A stretch of 24,820 nt of DNA from an uncultured Anaerotignum sp. (GCF_934277605.1 NZ_CAKQVD010000027.1:1-24820), one strand, 5' to 3'. Shown: positions 7,053 through 13,999, counted from the first letter of the stretch. The notes: generated by a model from the letters alone, not told the origin. Made by a program: numbers and translations.

Positions 7053-7700
7053 ATGAACTTATCAAATACATTACTGTTTCGTGGATTACAAGATAAAGAA
7101 ATCGACTCTCTTTTGGGGTGTCTAAACGCTGCAAAACACAGTTACAAAAAAGGAGAAATCATTTTGTCCGAAGGAAATATTACAGAGAACATAGGCGTTG
7201 TCCTGTCCGGCAAAGCAATGATATCTTGTAGTGATACTTGGGGAAACAGCAGCATTTTAAGTGATGTTCCTCCCGGTTCCGTATTTGGCGAAGTATATGC
7301 CTGTATTCCGGGGCAGCCAATGCTGGTCACGGTATCAGCTGCCGAAGATACTTCTGTATTGTTTATGAATGTTGGCCGGGTATTGACAACCTGTACGAAT
7401 GCTTGCCCATTTCACGTAAAGCTCATTCGGAATTTGCTGACGGTTTGTGCCCACAAAAGCCTTCAGTTATCTCAAAGGATTCAGCATACCAGTTCTAAAT
7501 CTATCCGGGGACGGCTGATGTCCTATTTTTCGGAATGTGCCAAACAATTTGGAAGTAATTCTTTTCTCATTCCATACAACCGTCAGCAGTTAGCGGATTA
7601 TCTGAATGTTGACCGCAGCACCATGTGCAATGAACTTTCTAAAATGCAAAAAGACGGCGTAATTGAGTATAATAAAAATCATGTTTTACTCAAAACCTGA
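7053..7700 (+). CDS. Crp/Fnr-family transcription regulator of the hcp module
   Basis: The 215-residue protein has the Crp layout: an N-terminal beta-barrel sensor (LLFRGLQDKEIDSLLGCL, KKGEIILSEG, GVVLSGKAMI, PPGSVFGEVYACIPG), a dimer helix, and a C-terminal winged HTH with recognition sequence RQQLADYLNVDRSTMCNELS. The Fnr four-cysteine N-terminal cluster motif is absent, although eight cysteines are scattered. Family members beside hcp (HcpR and similar) sense NO or redox state, sometimes through haem; which ligand is used here cannot be read from the sequence. AAGGAGAG lies 4 bp before the ATG. It is divergent from the 4Fe-4S operon with a shared operator. Confidence 0.93.
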   Translation: MNLSNTLLFRGLQDKEIDSLLGCLNAAKHSYKKGEIILSEGNITENIGVVLSGKAMISCSDTWGNSSILSDVPPGSVFGEVYACIPGQPMLVTVSAAEDTSVLFMNVGRVLTTCTNACPFHVKLIRNLLTVCAHKSLQLSQRIQHTSSKSIRGRLMSYFSECAKQFGSNSFLIPYNRQQLADYLNVDRSTMCNELSKMQKDGVIEYNKNHVLLKT

Positions 7701-7834
7701 AGTAATCATATGATTATGTTGAAATAGCAAGGAAGCCTACACAGGGTTTCCAAAGGGAGTAGTGCCTCGTTGCCTAAAATTCTTGTGTGATTTTGTGTAT
7801 AAAACACCCTTGACAAATCTCGTCTCAGCGCCAG
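7701..7834. other. Gene-free stretch between the regulator and the recombinase remnant
   Basis: No gene and no terminator with a clear T-run is seen here. A TGA stop in the recombinase frame about 21 bp before its ATG shows that the missing N-terminus of the recombinase is not simply upstream. Confidence 0.4.
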
Positions 7835-8219
7835 ATGCTGGAGCGATATGCCAGGGAACGGGGATACAACAACATCCGGTTCTATATCGACGACGGAGTG
7901 AGTGGGACCACGTTCCGGCGCCCAGGGTTCCAGCAGATAATCTCGGATATACAGTCCGGTCAGGTCAGGCGTGTCATTGTAAAGGATATGTCGCGGTTTG
8001 GCAGGGACTACCTTCAGGTAGATTCCATGCAGGAGCAGAAACGAGCCTTTGCAGAGATGCAGAGAACGCTGGACACCCAGAGGGTGCGGCATTCCGAACT
8101 GGATGTTATCATCCGGCGGCCAGCGCGTCCGGAAGATTGACATCTACTCATTGGAAAAATTGAAGGGGCGTAAACGAACAGAGCAAAGCCCAAAAAGTGA
8201 TGAAAAAACGGGAAGCTGA
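7835..8219 (+). pseudogene. Large serine recombinase (TnpX-like), three fragments fused
   Basis: The piece starts inside the resolvase domain (MLERYARERGYNNIRFYIDD, GVSGTTFRRPGFQQI, VIVKDMSRFGRDYLQV), so the catalytic serine N-terminus is missing. It then jumps to part of the coiled-coil region (QEQKRAFAEMQRTLDTQRVR), and after a frame change at about 8118 to the C-terminal end GQRVRKIDIYS, followed by a basic tail and TGA at 8217-8219. This final part matches the DUF4368-type end of Tn4451/Tn1549-region recombinases. The protein would normally be about 500-550 residues. It probably marks the right side of the decayed element that begins near position 1. Confidence 0.8.
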
Positions 8220-8243
8220 CGTCAATTAAACTGCCAGCTTCCC
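8210..8243 (+). terminator. Hairpin at the recombinase 3' end
   Basis: Perfect 9-bp arms GGGAAGCTG (8210-8218) and CAGCTTCCC (8235-8243) enclose the stop codon of the recombinase remnant. There is no T-run. It is probably an end-of-gene structure or part of the element terminus. Confidence 0.45.
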
Positions 8244-8329
8244 AATGTGAAAAGGTGTATCCCTAAAGCTTATATACCAATGGATACTTGTGGAAGCAGC
8301 TCATCGTGCGGAGATATTCGGCGTACCCC

Positions 8330-8384
8330 TTGACAAACTAATACCACGGTATTACAATGAGAATCAACTAATACCACGGTATTA
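8330..8384 (+). promoter_or_regulatory. Promoter with two identical palindromic operators before the DUF3990 pair
   Basis: TTGACA (8330-8335), 17 bp, TACAAT (8353-8358) is a near-consensus promoter with a start near 8365. The palindrome TAATACC-AC-GGTATTA occurs twice: 8339-8354, filling the -35/-10 spacer and touching the -10, and 8369-8384, at about +5 to +20. The shared block is AACTAATACCACGGTATTA (19 bp), spaced exactly 30 bp, about three helical turns. This is a textbook place for a dimeric HTH repressor that autoregulates a toxin-antitoxin operon. Confidence 0.85.
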
Positions 8385-8399
8385 TTTTTGGAGGCGGCT

Positions 8400-9101
8400 A
8401 TGAAACAGGATATAGTTATTTACCACGGCTCTCAGCAAATCGTTGAGGTGCCGAAGTTTGGTATTGGAAAAAAATATAACGACTACGGACAGGGCTTTTA
8501 CTGTACAGAAAGCGACGAGCTTGCAAAAGAGTGGGCTTGCCCTATTAAAAATGATGGCTATTCAAACAAATATCAGTTGTCCCTTGACGGACTGAATGTA
8601 ATGCATTTGACAAAGGGAGAGGTCAACATTCTGAACTGGCTTGCCGTTTTACTTGCCCACAGAAAGTTCGACATTACTTCTCCAATCGGCAACAATGCAA
8701 GGGAGTTTATTCTGAATCACTTTATGCTGGAGACAGCCAACGTCGATGTTATGATCGGCTATCGTGCCGATGATTCTTATTTCTCCTTTGCAGAAGACTT
8801 TGTGAACAACACAATCTCTCTGCGGGACTTAAATATGGCAATGAAACTCGGTACGCTGGGTGAACAGGTTGTGCTGCTTTCAAAACGCTCCTTTGAGCAC
8901 ATTGAATTTATCGGCTACGAGGTTGCCGACTATCGGGAATATTACTTCAAGAGAGCTGAACGAGACCAAAACGCACGAGCTACTTACGCAAGCCATAAAA
9001 AAGACCTGCATCAGCTTATGGACGACATTTTTGTTCTGGATATTATAAGGGAGGATATGCAAAATGACGACCCACGCCTACAGTCAGTTATATCTGAATA
9101 A
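8400..9101 (+). CDS. DUF3990 protein, probable ADP-ribosyltransferase-fold toxin
   Basis: The 233-residue protein matches the DUF3990 pattern: IYHGSQQIVE near the N-terminus, YGQGFYCTESDELAKEWA, VDVMIGYRADDSYF, then DLNMAMKLGTLGEQVVLLSK. His9 (YHGS), Tyr34 (GQGFYC) and Glu155 (GEQVVL) are placed like the H-Y-E triad of PARP/diphtheria-type ADP-ribosyltransferases; DUF3990 is, to my knowledge, grouped with that fold. The toxin role is inference from this and from the overlap by 38 bp with an HTH gene behind a doubly operated promoter. ATG 8400 is chosen since GGAGG is 5 bp upstream; a TTG at 8388 lies before that site. There is no signal peptide or membrane segment, so it acts in the cytoplasm. 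Confidence 0.8.
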   Translation: MKQDIVIYHGSQQIVEVPKFGIGKKYNDYGQGFYCTESDELAKEWACPIKNDGYSNKYQLSLDGLNVMHLTKGEVNILNWLAVLLAHRKFDITSPIGNNAREFILNHFMLETANVDVMIGYRADDSYFSFAEDFVNNTISLRDLNMAMKLGTLGEQVVLLSKRSFEHIEFIGYEVADYREYYFKRAERDQNARATYASHKKDLHQLMDDIFVLDIIREDMQNDDPRLQSVISE

Positions 9102-9696
9102 GGCTTCCCGTGCTGTCGGTAATATGCTCCATGATGCAGTTATCGAGTTCGGAATGGATGGCGAAGACTACCTGAAACGCTTTATCCAATCCGAAATCGC
9201 AGAGGAAATAGAAAGCGGTAATCCGAAATACATTGCAGGCAAAAGCGGATTGGAGCTTTTTTTAGAGGTCATGGAAAAGACTACCGGCAAAGACTATGAT
9301 ACAGAGCTTATCGAAAGCTACGAAAGAAGCCCTGTTTATTGGGTGGGATGGATGCTGACTCATTACCAATGGTACTCAGGGCGCACATTCAAGAGTATCC
9401 TTGACACGGTTCCGTATAATGAGCTTCTCGGACTTTACGGGACGCTTCACGAAGCAGACGTCGAAAAGAGCTACGAAGTCCTCAACGCTCACTTTGAAAA
9501 AAGCGAAAGCAAGCTGAAAACAGCAAGAAAGCATTGTGGATTGACACAGGAGGAGCTTGCCGATGAATCCGGCGTTTCCCTCAATACCATCCGTGCCTAT
9601 GAACGGAAGGGTAAAGACATTAACAAAGCGCAATTTGATATTGTGCTGCGTCTTGCCAAAGCCTTGAAATGCAATATCACCGAATTACTTGATTAA
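9064..9696 (+). CDS. HTH antitoxin/repressor partner of the DUF3990 protein
   Basis: The 210-residue protein has a C-terminal Xre-type HTH (about 151-210: LKTARKHCGLTQEELADESG, VSLNTIRAYERKGKDINKA, LAKALKCNITELLD). Its N-terminal domain, about 145 residues, is mostly helical with GKSGLELFLEVMEKTTGKDY and SPVYWVGWMLTHYQWYSGRT; I cannot place it in a named family. GGGAGG lies 9 bp before ATG 9064, inside the 3' end of the DUF3990 gene. Most likely the N-terminal part neutralises the DUF3990 protein and the HTH binds the two palindromes at 8339-8384. A toxin-first gene order is less common in type II systems. Confidence 0.8.
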   Translation: MTTHAYSQLYLNKASRAVGNMLHDAVIEFGMDGEDYLKRFIQSEIAEEIESGNPKYIAGKSGLELFLEVMEKTTGKDYDTELIESYERSPVYWVGWMLTHYQWYSGRTFKSILDTVPYNELLGLYGTLHEADVEKSYEVLNAHFEKSESKLKTARKHCGLTQEELADESGVSLNTIRAYERKGKDINKAQFDIVLRLAKALKCNITELLD

Positions 9697-9698
9697 AC

Positions 9699-9721
9699 CT
9701 GTCTTTATCGGGCAGTTTTTT
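9699..9721 (+). terminator. Weak intrinsic terminator after the DUF3990-HTH pair
   Basis: A short stem CTGTC/GGCAG with one G-U pair and a loop of about 7 nt is followed by TTTTTTG, directly after the HTH gene stop. Confidence 0.55.
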
Positions 9722-9822
9722 GTATGCAGAAACCATGCGTTTGATGCGTGGTTCAAAAAAGCCTATGGCGAGAGGCAGAAATAAGAACGCCTTTTTTGTA
9801 TAATAAAATTGCGGTCTGCCAA

Positions 9823-9969
9823 GCAATCAAGTATAGATTATATCCTACAACTGAACAAGATATTTTGTTTGCAAAGACCTTTGGCTGCTGCCGTAAGGTT
9901 TATAATCTCATGCTTGCTGATAAGATTGCTTGCTATAATGAGGGGTTACGCATACTGAAAACTGCGTAA
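9823..9969 (+). pseudogene. tnpB: tnpB remnant: N-terminus fused to the last codons
   Basis: The frame reads AIKYRLYPTTEQDILFAKTF, GCCRKVYNLMLADKIACYNE, the typical N-terminus of IS605 OrfB/TnpB, and then directly EGLRILKTA and a stop, which resembles a TnpB C-terminus. About 300 residues, including the whole RuvC and zinc-finger region, are missing. No start codon with a ribosome site precedes the homologous part; the frame opens upstream at a GTG (9748) within the left hairpin. TATAAT at about 9800 may be the old promoter. Confidence 0.7.
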
Positions 9970-10112
9970 ACCTCTCGAACATACGGTAGGATAGGAACTA
10001 TCCGAACCTAACGCTTGCGGACATTGTGTAAGACTTGGCAACATCGATGTATGTTAGCTAAGCAGTGGTGGTTGAAACAAGAAGCTCGGTAACTTGTTGC
10101 CGAGTGGTTCAC
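9940..10112 (+). ncRNA. Right-end (omega/reRNA-type) RNA region of the IS605 remnant
   Basis: In TnpB elements the 3' end of the gene and the right end encode the guide RNA scaffold. Here this region is retained and structured: GGATAG-GAA-CTATCC (9989-10003) nested within GGT...ACC, and the right-end hairpin at 10085-10104. A guide would begin after about 10112 and read into the control region of the amidase gene. Whether it is transcribed is unknown. Confidence 0.45.
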
Positions 10113-10116
10113 GCGG

Positions 10117-10163
10117 AATTTCTTAAGGAAATCTTTAAGTTCTTCCGTTTCGATTGATTTACA
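10117..10163 (+). promoter_or_regulatory. Direct-repeat control motif before the amidase gene
   Basis: TTCTTAAGG at 10120 and ATCTTTAAG at 10131 form repeats 11 bp apart, with a third TTCTT at 10140 and a TTTACAC at 10158-10164. The same arrangement precedes gltX (13881) and the RNA candidate at 15484. Eleven-bp-spaced direct repeats are typical for OmpR/PhoB-family response regulators. The regulator is not identified. Confidence 0.45.
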
Positions 10164-10192
10164 CTAAAGGAAAAACGGAAGAAGGAAAAGCA

Positions 10193-10975
10193 ATGAAGGG
10201 AAAAAATTGGCGGGAATTTGAGCCGCAAAGGCGTCCGCGCAGAAAAAGAAAGGGCGGCCTTTTGCGTAAGCTGTGCCGTGGATTGATTTTGTTTATGATT
10301 GGCTATGTCGGCTTTTTGGCGTATGATGCTCTGAGCAAGCCCTATACTGTTGCACTGGATGCGGGGCATGGCGGCATGGATACGGGAGCGACGGGGCTTT
10401 TGAACGAGGTGGATCTGACAGAACGCACTGTTTCCGAGCTGCAGGGGCTTTTGGAGGAGGATGGGCGGTTTCGGGTGGTGCTTTCCCGCAATGCAGGAGA
10501 GGGTGCAACCGTGACGGAGCGTAACCATAAATTGCGGCGCAGACATCCCGATCTTCTGCTTTCTGTGCATGGCAACGCAAGCGATAACAGCAGTGCCAAC
10601 GGCTTTGAATGCTTTCCCTCGCCGCCGGGCTATGCGAACCATGAGGAAAGCCTTGCCTTTGCAACGCTTTTGGCGGAGGAGATGCAAAATGCGGGCGCTG
10701 CCTTGCGCGGAACGGGGACAGCGGGGGTGCGTTATGGCTATTATGACGAAAGCGGCAATAAGGTTTTGCGGGATTCGAGTGACACCACCGTTTATTCTTA
10801 TGATACCTTTGGGATGCTGAAAAATATGAGATGCCCTGCGGTTTTGGCAGAGCAGTGCTTTTTGACAAACGCAACGGATGTGGAGCGGTTTGGTACGGAG
10901 GAGGGCTGCAAGCGGGCGGCAGAGGCGTATTATCGTGCCATTTGCGGTTATTTGGAGGGCAAAAAGGAATCTTGA
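10193..10975 (+). CDS. N-acetylmuramoyl-L-alanine amidase (Amidase_3), membrane anchored
   Basis: The 260-residue protein has a strongly basic N-terminus (RRPRRKRKGG), one membrane segment at about 29-45 (GLILFMIGYVGFLAYDAL), and an Amidase_3 domain from about 50 to 255. Catalytic zinc ligands are visible: His59 (DAGHGG), Glu72 (LLNEVDLTE) and His126 (SVHGNA); the late Glu is in VLAEQCFLTNATD. It cleaves the amide bond between MurNAc and the stem peptide in peptidoglycan outside the membrane. GAAGGA lies 6 bp before ATG 10193; an in-frame TTG at 10154 has no ribosome site. A direct-repeat motif upstream suggests control by a response regulator. First gene of the core chromosome after the accessory island. 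Confidence 0.92.
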   Translation: MKGKNWREFEPQRRPRRKRKGGLLRKLCRGLILFMIGYVGFLAYDALSKPYTVALDAGHGGMDTGATGLLNEVDLTERTVSELQGLLEEDGRFRVVLSRNAGEGATVTERNHKLRRRHPDLLLSVHGNASDNSSANGFECFPSPPGYANHEESLAFATLLAEEMQNAGAALRGTGTAGVRYGYYDESGNKVLRDSSDTTVYSYDTFGMLKNMRCPAVLAEQCFLTNATDVERFGTEEGCKRAAEAYYRAICGYLEGKKES

Positions 10976-11010
10976 GAAAAAGGAACAGCATAAAATATTG
11001 TTGAAAAAAG

Positions 11011-11052
11011 AACGCAGAAAGAGGCCGAATGGATTTTCTATCTGCGTTTTTT
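11011..11052 (+). terminator. Intrinsic terminator after the amidase gene
   Basis: AACGCAGA (11011-11018) pairs with TCTGCGTT (11041-11048), followed by a T-run to 11052; AAGA and TTCT extend the stem. Confidence 0.8.
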
Positions 11053-11113
11053 ATATGCACAGAAGTGTGTGCCTTTTTGGGAGTTGCTTTTGATTGCGGT
11101 TTTATAAGGGAGA

Positions 11114-11128
11114 ATGTAAAATTTACAT
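11114..11128. promoter_or_regulatory. Palindrome in the gap before the AAA ATPase gene
   Basis: ATGTAAA-A-TTTACAT is a perfect odd-length palindrome, about 130 bp before the AAA/DUF4143 gene. TATATT lies at 11138-11143. It is a possible operator. The rest of the 11053-11255 gap holds no gene I can support. Confidence 0.35.
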
Positions 11129-11255
11129 TATTCATGCTATATTGTGTTGATTTCTTAGAAATATTCATGCAATTTAGAGTGAAAAATGAATCGAAAATGT
11201 TTGATTTTTGCGGGAATATCTGATATGCTTGATGCAGAGGGACAAGGGAGGGTTG

Positions 11256-12554
11256 ATGATGTATAGAAAGATTATGGGCTTCTTGGAAGAATGGAAGGAA
11301 AACAAACACCGCAAGCCTCTTATTTTGCAGGGGGCAAGGCAGGTTGGAAAAACATATTCCATTTTGGAGTTTGGGCGTACCCATTATGAGAATGTGGCAT
11401 ACTTCAATTTTGAAACAAATCCGAGGTTGAATGAAACCTTTGCGGAGGATATCAGCCCGGAGTATCTGATACCGATTTTATCCCATATCGCAGGGCAGAC
11501 AATCGTGAAGGAAAAAACGCTGATTGTATTTGATGAGGTACAGCTTTGTGAAAGAGCGTTGACCTCTCTCAAATATTTTTGTGAGGACGCACCGGAATAT
11601 CATATCATTGCCCTGGGCAGTCTGCTTGGGGTTGCGGTCAATAGGGCGAAATTCTCTTTCCCTGTCGGAAAGGTCGATATGAAAACACTTTATCCTATGG
11701 ATATGGAAGAATTTATGTTGGCTTTTGGCGAGCGGGATTTGGTGGAGCGGATCAAAGGATGCTTTCATACAGACACACCACTGCCGTCGGCTTTACATGA
11801 TGCCGCAATGCAGCTTTACCGACAGTACCTTGTAGTTGGCGGCATGCCGGAGTGCGTGAAGCAGTTTGTTGAAACGAAGGATTATATTCTTGTTCGTCAT
11901 ACGCAGGACATGATACTTGTGAGCTATCTGAATGACATGAGCAAGTATAACAGCTTGAATGAAATCAAGAAAACCAGACTTGCTTATGACAGCATAACCG
12001 TTCAGCTTTCAAAGAAGAATACCCGTTTTCAATATAAGCTGATTAAGAAAGGCGGGCGGGCCTCTGAATTTGAAAATGCGATTGAATGGCTTTGCTTATC
12101 CGGAATTGTATCACAGGTTTATAAGGTGGAGCAAATCAAAAAGCCTTTGGAAAACTACCGTGATATTGATGCGTTTAAAATCTATGTGTCGGATTTAGGG
12201 CTGCTTTGTGCCAAGAAGGACCTGGCTGCCAACGACGTTCTTTATATGGTTGAGGAAATAAATGACTTTAAGGGTGGAATGGCGGAAAACTATGTCAATG
12301 CACAGCTTTCCATGAATGGCTACCGCACATATTATTGGGAATCTGAGCGAGGGGCGGAGATTGATTTTATCATTCAGCGTGATGGCCGGATAATTCCCAT
12401 TGAGGTTAAATCTGCCGATAATACCAAGGCTAAAAGCTTAAAGGTATATATGGAAACCTATAAGCCGGCTTATGCTATCAAGCTTTCAGCTAAAAACTTC
12501 GGTTTTCGGGATGATAAAAAGATAGTTCCGCTTTATGCGGCCTTTTGTATTTGA
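11256..12554 (+). CDS. AAA ATPase with DUF4143 domain
   Basis: The 432-residue protein has an N-terminal AAA_14 ATPase core: Walker A GARQVGKT (26-33), Walker B LIVFDEVQ (about 87-94), and ALGSLLGVAVN. A DUF4143 part follows (QYLVVGGMPECVKQF; ASEFENAIEWLCLSGIVSQV; FKIYVSDLGLLCA). The C-terminus GAEIDFIIQRDGRIIPIEVKS is a PD-(D/E)xK-like nuclease signature (Asp, then E-x-K). The family is widespread in anaerobes in many copies and its function is unknown; a DNA-related or defence role is speculation. AAGGGAGGG precedes tandem ATGs at 11256 and 11259; an upstream in-frame TTG at 11208 is less likely. It is a single-gene unit ending at a strong terminator. Confidence 0.9.
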   Translation: MMYRKIMGFLEEWKENKHRKPLILQGARQVGKTYSILEFGRTHYENVAYFNFETNPRLNETFAEDISPEYLIPILSHIAGQTIVKEKTLIVFDEVQLCERALTSLKYFCEDAPEYHIIALGSLLGVAVNRAKFSFPVGKVDMKTLYPMDMEEFMLAFGERDLVERIKGCFHTDTPLPSALHDAAMQLYRQYLVVGGMPECVKQFVETKDYILVRHTQDMILVSYLNDMSKYNSLNEIKKTRLAYDSITVQLSKKNTRFQYKLIKKGGRASEFENAIEWLCLSGIVSQVYKVEQIKKPLENYRDIDAFKIYVSDLGLLCAKKDLAANDVLYMVEEINDFKGGMAENYVNAQLSMNGYRTYYWESERGAEIDFIIQRDGRIIPIEVKSADNTKAKSLKVYMETYKPAYAIKLSAKNFGFRDDKKIVPLYAAFCI

Positions 12555-12573
12555 AATGAATATTACTTGCAGC

Positions 12574-12631
12574 TCCGCTTAAGAAGCCGATGGAAGCATA
12601 ACAAAGGGTTTCTTAAGCGGACTTTTGTTTT
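12574..12631 (+). terminator. Intrinsic terminator after the AAA/DUF4143 gene
   Basis: Perfect 12-bp arms TCCGCTTAAGAA (12574-12585) and TTCTTAAGCGGA (12610-12621) with a 24-nt loop are followed by CTTTTGTTTTT. It also lies at the 3' end of the convergent minus-strand transporter gene. Confidence 0.85.
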
Positions 12632-12640
12632 TATGTTTCT

Positions 12641-13792
12641 TTAGTCGATTTTGATATTCTTTTCGCTGAGCCGTTGGTTGACGTTTTCCTTCAGCAGTGT
12701 ATACAGCACGGAAACGATGGGGATGAACACCAGCATGCCGACAATGCCGAACAGACTGCCGCCCAGAGTTACGGCGACCAGAACCCAAATGGCAGGCAGG
12801 CCGATGGAGCCGCCGACCACCTTCGGATAAATCAAATTCCCTTCAATCTGCTGCAGCACAAGGAACAGCACGACAAACGCAGCTGCCTGCGAGGGATTTA
12901 CCGTCAGAATCAGGAAGGTGCCGACTGCACAGCCGACAAATGCCCCGAAAATAGGAATCAATGCGGTAAACGCAATCAAAACGCCGACCAACACAGCGAA
13001 GGGGAACCGCAGAATTGTCATGCTGAGGAAGAACATGGTTCCCAGAATGACGGCTTCCACGCATTGCCCTGTCAAAAAATTCGAGAAGGTGCGATAGGTC
13101 AGTGTGCAGATTTGCAAAAGGCGGTCTGCGTGCGGCTTTTTCAGATAGGCGAAAAAGAGCTTTTTCATCTGCTTTCGCAGAAAATCCTGCTGCAAAAGGA
13201 TATAGCAGGCGAAAACAAAGCCGATGAAAAACGTCCCCACGCCGCTGACGATGCCTGTTGCTACGCTGATGGTGGAGCTGAGCATGGAATTTGCACCCAC
13301 ACGGAAGAAGGTCACAAGCTGATTGAAGATTTCCTCCCAATTTGCCTTTGCTTGCAGCTGCTCCAGATAATCCACCAATTCGGGATGGTTGGAGAAAAGC
13401 TGCTCCGCCTTCTTTATCAGCGCAGGCACCTTTTCGGGCAATGTTTTCCCCAAGGATGCAACGGTGCGTGCCAATTCGGGCGCAACCACGCTTGTTACCA
13501 AGCCAAGCAGAGCCAGCACGAAAAGCAATGTGACAATCAAGCTGACGGGAGCGGCGAGCCGTTCCTTTTTACTGCCGGCCTTTGCGGTGGCAAACAGGTG
13601 TCTTTGGATACAATTCATCGGGACGCTCAGCACGAAGGCAATCGCACCGCCGAGCAGGAAGGGAAAGAGAATATGTAGGAGCATACCTGCGGTTTTCAGC
13701 ACAATGCCAAAGCGCAAAAGCCCCACCAAAATGACCAAGGTAAACACAATCAAGCCCCGCAGCTTGCGGAGTGTATCCTTATCTAATTGCAT
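12641..13792 (-). CDS. AI-2E family transporter (PerM/TqsA-like)
   Basis: This 383-residue membrane protein has about eight hydrophobic segments: two pairs near the N-terminus (GLIVFTLVILVGLLRFGIVL; LVTLLFVLALLGLVTSVVA region), a central soluble stretch (about 105-150), and a C-terminal set ending with the family signature LQQIEGNLIYPKVVGGSIGL followed by PAIWVLVAVTLGG and GMLVFIPIVSVLYTLL. The family includes AI-2 exporters and Na+/H+ antiporters; the substrate here cannot be told. GGAG lies 9 bp before ATG 13792. It is divergent from gltX with separate promoters. Confidence 0.9.
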   Translation of the reverse strand: MQLDKDTLRKLRGLIVFTLVILVGLLRFGIVLKTAGMLLHILFPFLLGGAIAFVLSVPMNCIQRHLFATAKAGSKKERLAAPVSLIVTLLFVLALLGLVTSVVAPELARTVASLGKTLPEKVPALIKKAEQLFSNHPELVDYLEQLQAKANWEEIFNQLVTFFRVGANSMLSSTISVATGIVSGVGTFFIGFVFACYILLQQDFLRKQMKKLFFAYLKKPHADRLLQICTLTYRTFSNFLTGQCVEAVILGTMFFLSMTILRFPFAVLVGVLIAFTALIPIFGAFVGCAVGTFLILTVNPSQAAAFVVLFLVLQQIEGNLIYPKVVGGSIGLPAIWVLVAVTLGGSLFGIVGMLVFIPIVSVLYTLLKENVNQRLSEKNIKID

Positions 13793-13837
13793 AGTATCAA
13801 CTCCAAGCGTATGTTTCGTCTGTTTTATTTAGAAGAA

Positions 13838-13867
13838 AGTATACCATAAAAGCAATTTTTTTCGCAA
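13838..13867 (-). promoter_or_regulatory. Promoter of the AI-2E family transporter gene
   Basis: On the minus strand TTGCGA (13867-13862), 18 bp, TATACT (13843-13838), about 45 bp before the ATG. It is a moderate match to the housekeeping consensus. Confidence 0.5.
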
Positions 13868-13880
13868 CACAAGGGCAGAA

Positions 13881-13940
13881 TTCTTAAGAAATTCTTCGGT
13901 TTTTCCTTTACACAGCAGGCATTTGCGTATAAACTATACA
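13881..13940 (+). promoter_or_regulatory. gltX upstream region with direct repeats and a -10-like box
   Basis: TTCTTAAGAAA and TTCTTCGGTTT start 11 bp apart (13881, 13892), followed by TTTACAC (13907-13913) and TATAAACTATACA (13928-13940). TTTACA to TATAAA spacing is 15 bp, short for an unaided promoter, which fits dependence on an activator bound at the repeats. It resembles the region before the amidase gene. Confidence 0.5.
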
Positions 13941-13999
13941 AAGGAATATGCGGCTTTTTTCAGAAAAGTCAATTTATCGAAGCAGAAAGGAAGAAAAAA

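Larger units (their letters stand above)
9732..10112 (+). mobile_element. IS200/IS605-type element remnant (internally deleted)
   Basis: A left hairpin ACCATGC...GCGTGGT (9732-9752) and a right hairpin CTCGG(T)AAC-TT-GTT(G)CCGAG (10085-10104) bracket a tnpB remnant. Both end hairpins are directly followed by a shared GTGGTTCA (9748-9755; 10104-10111). Subterminal hairpins instead of inverted-repeat termini are typical of IS200/IS605 elements. No tnpA is present. The exact cleavage points are estimates. The right end lies about 80 bp before the amidase gene. Confidence 0.65.

Noticed and set aside
11029..11223. A 64-codon plus-strand frame before the AAA gene
   Set aside because: It starts within the amidase terminator, has no ribosome site, and contains a palindrome and AT-rich spacer-like sequence.
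10293..11384. A 363-codon open frame on the minus strand
   Set aside because: It lies antisense across the amidase gene, a terminator, and the start of the AAA gene. Composition is Pro/His/Ser-rich and no domain is recognised.
12674..13678. A 334-codon open frame on the plus strand
   Set aside because: It is the complement of the AI-2E family transporter gene; His/Gln/Cys-rich text with no known motif.
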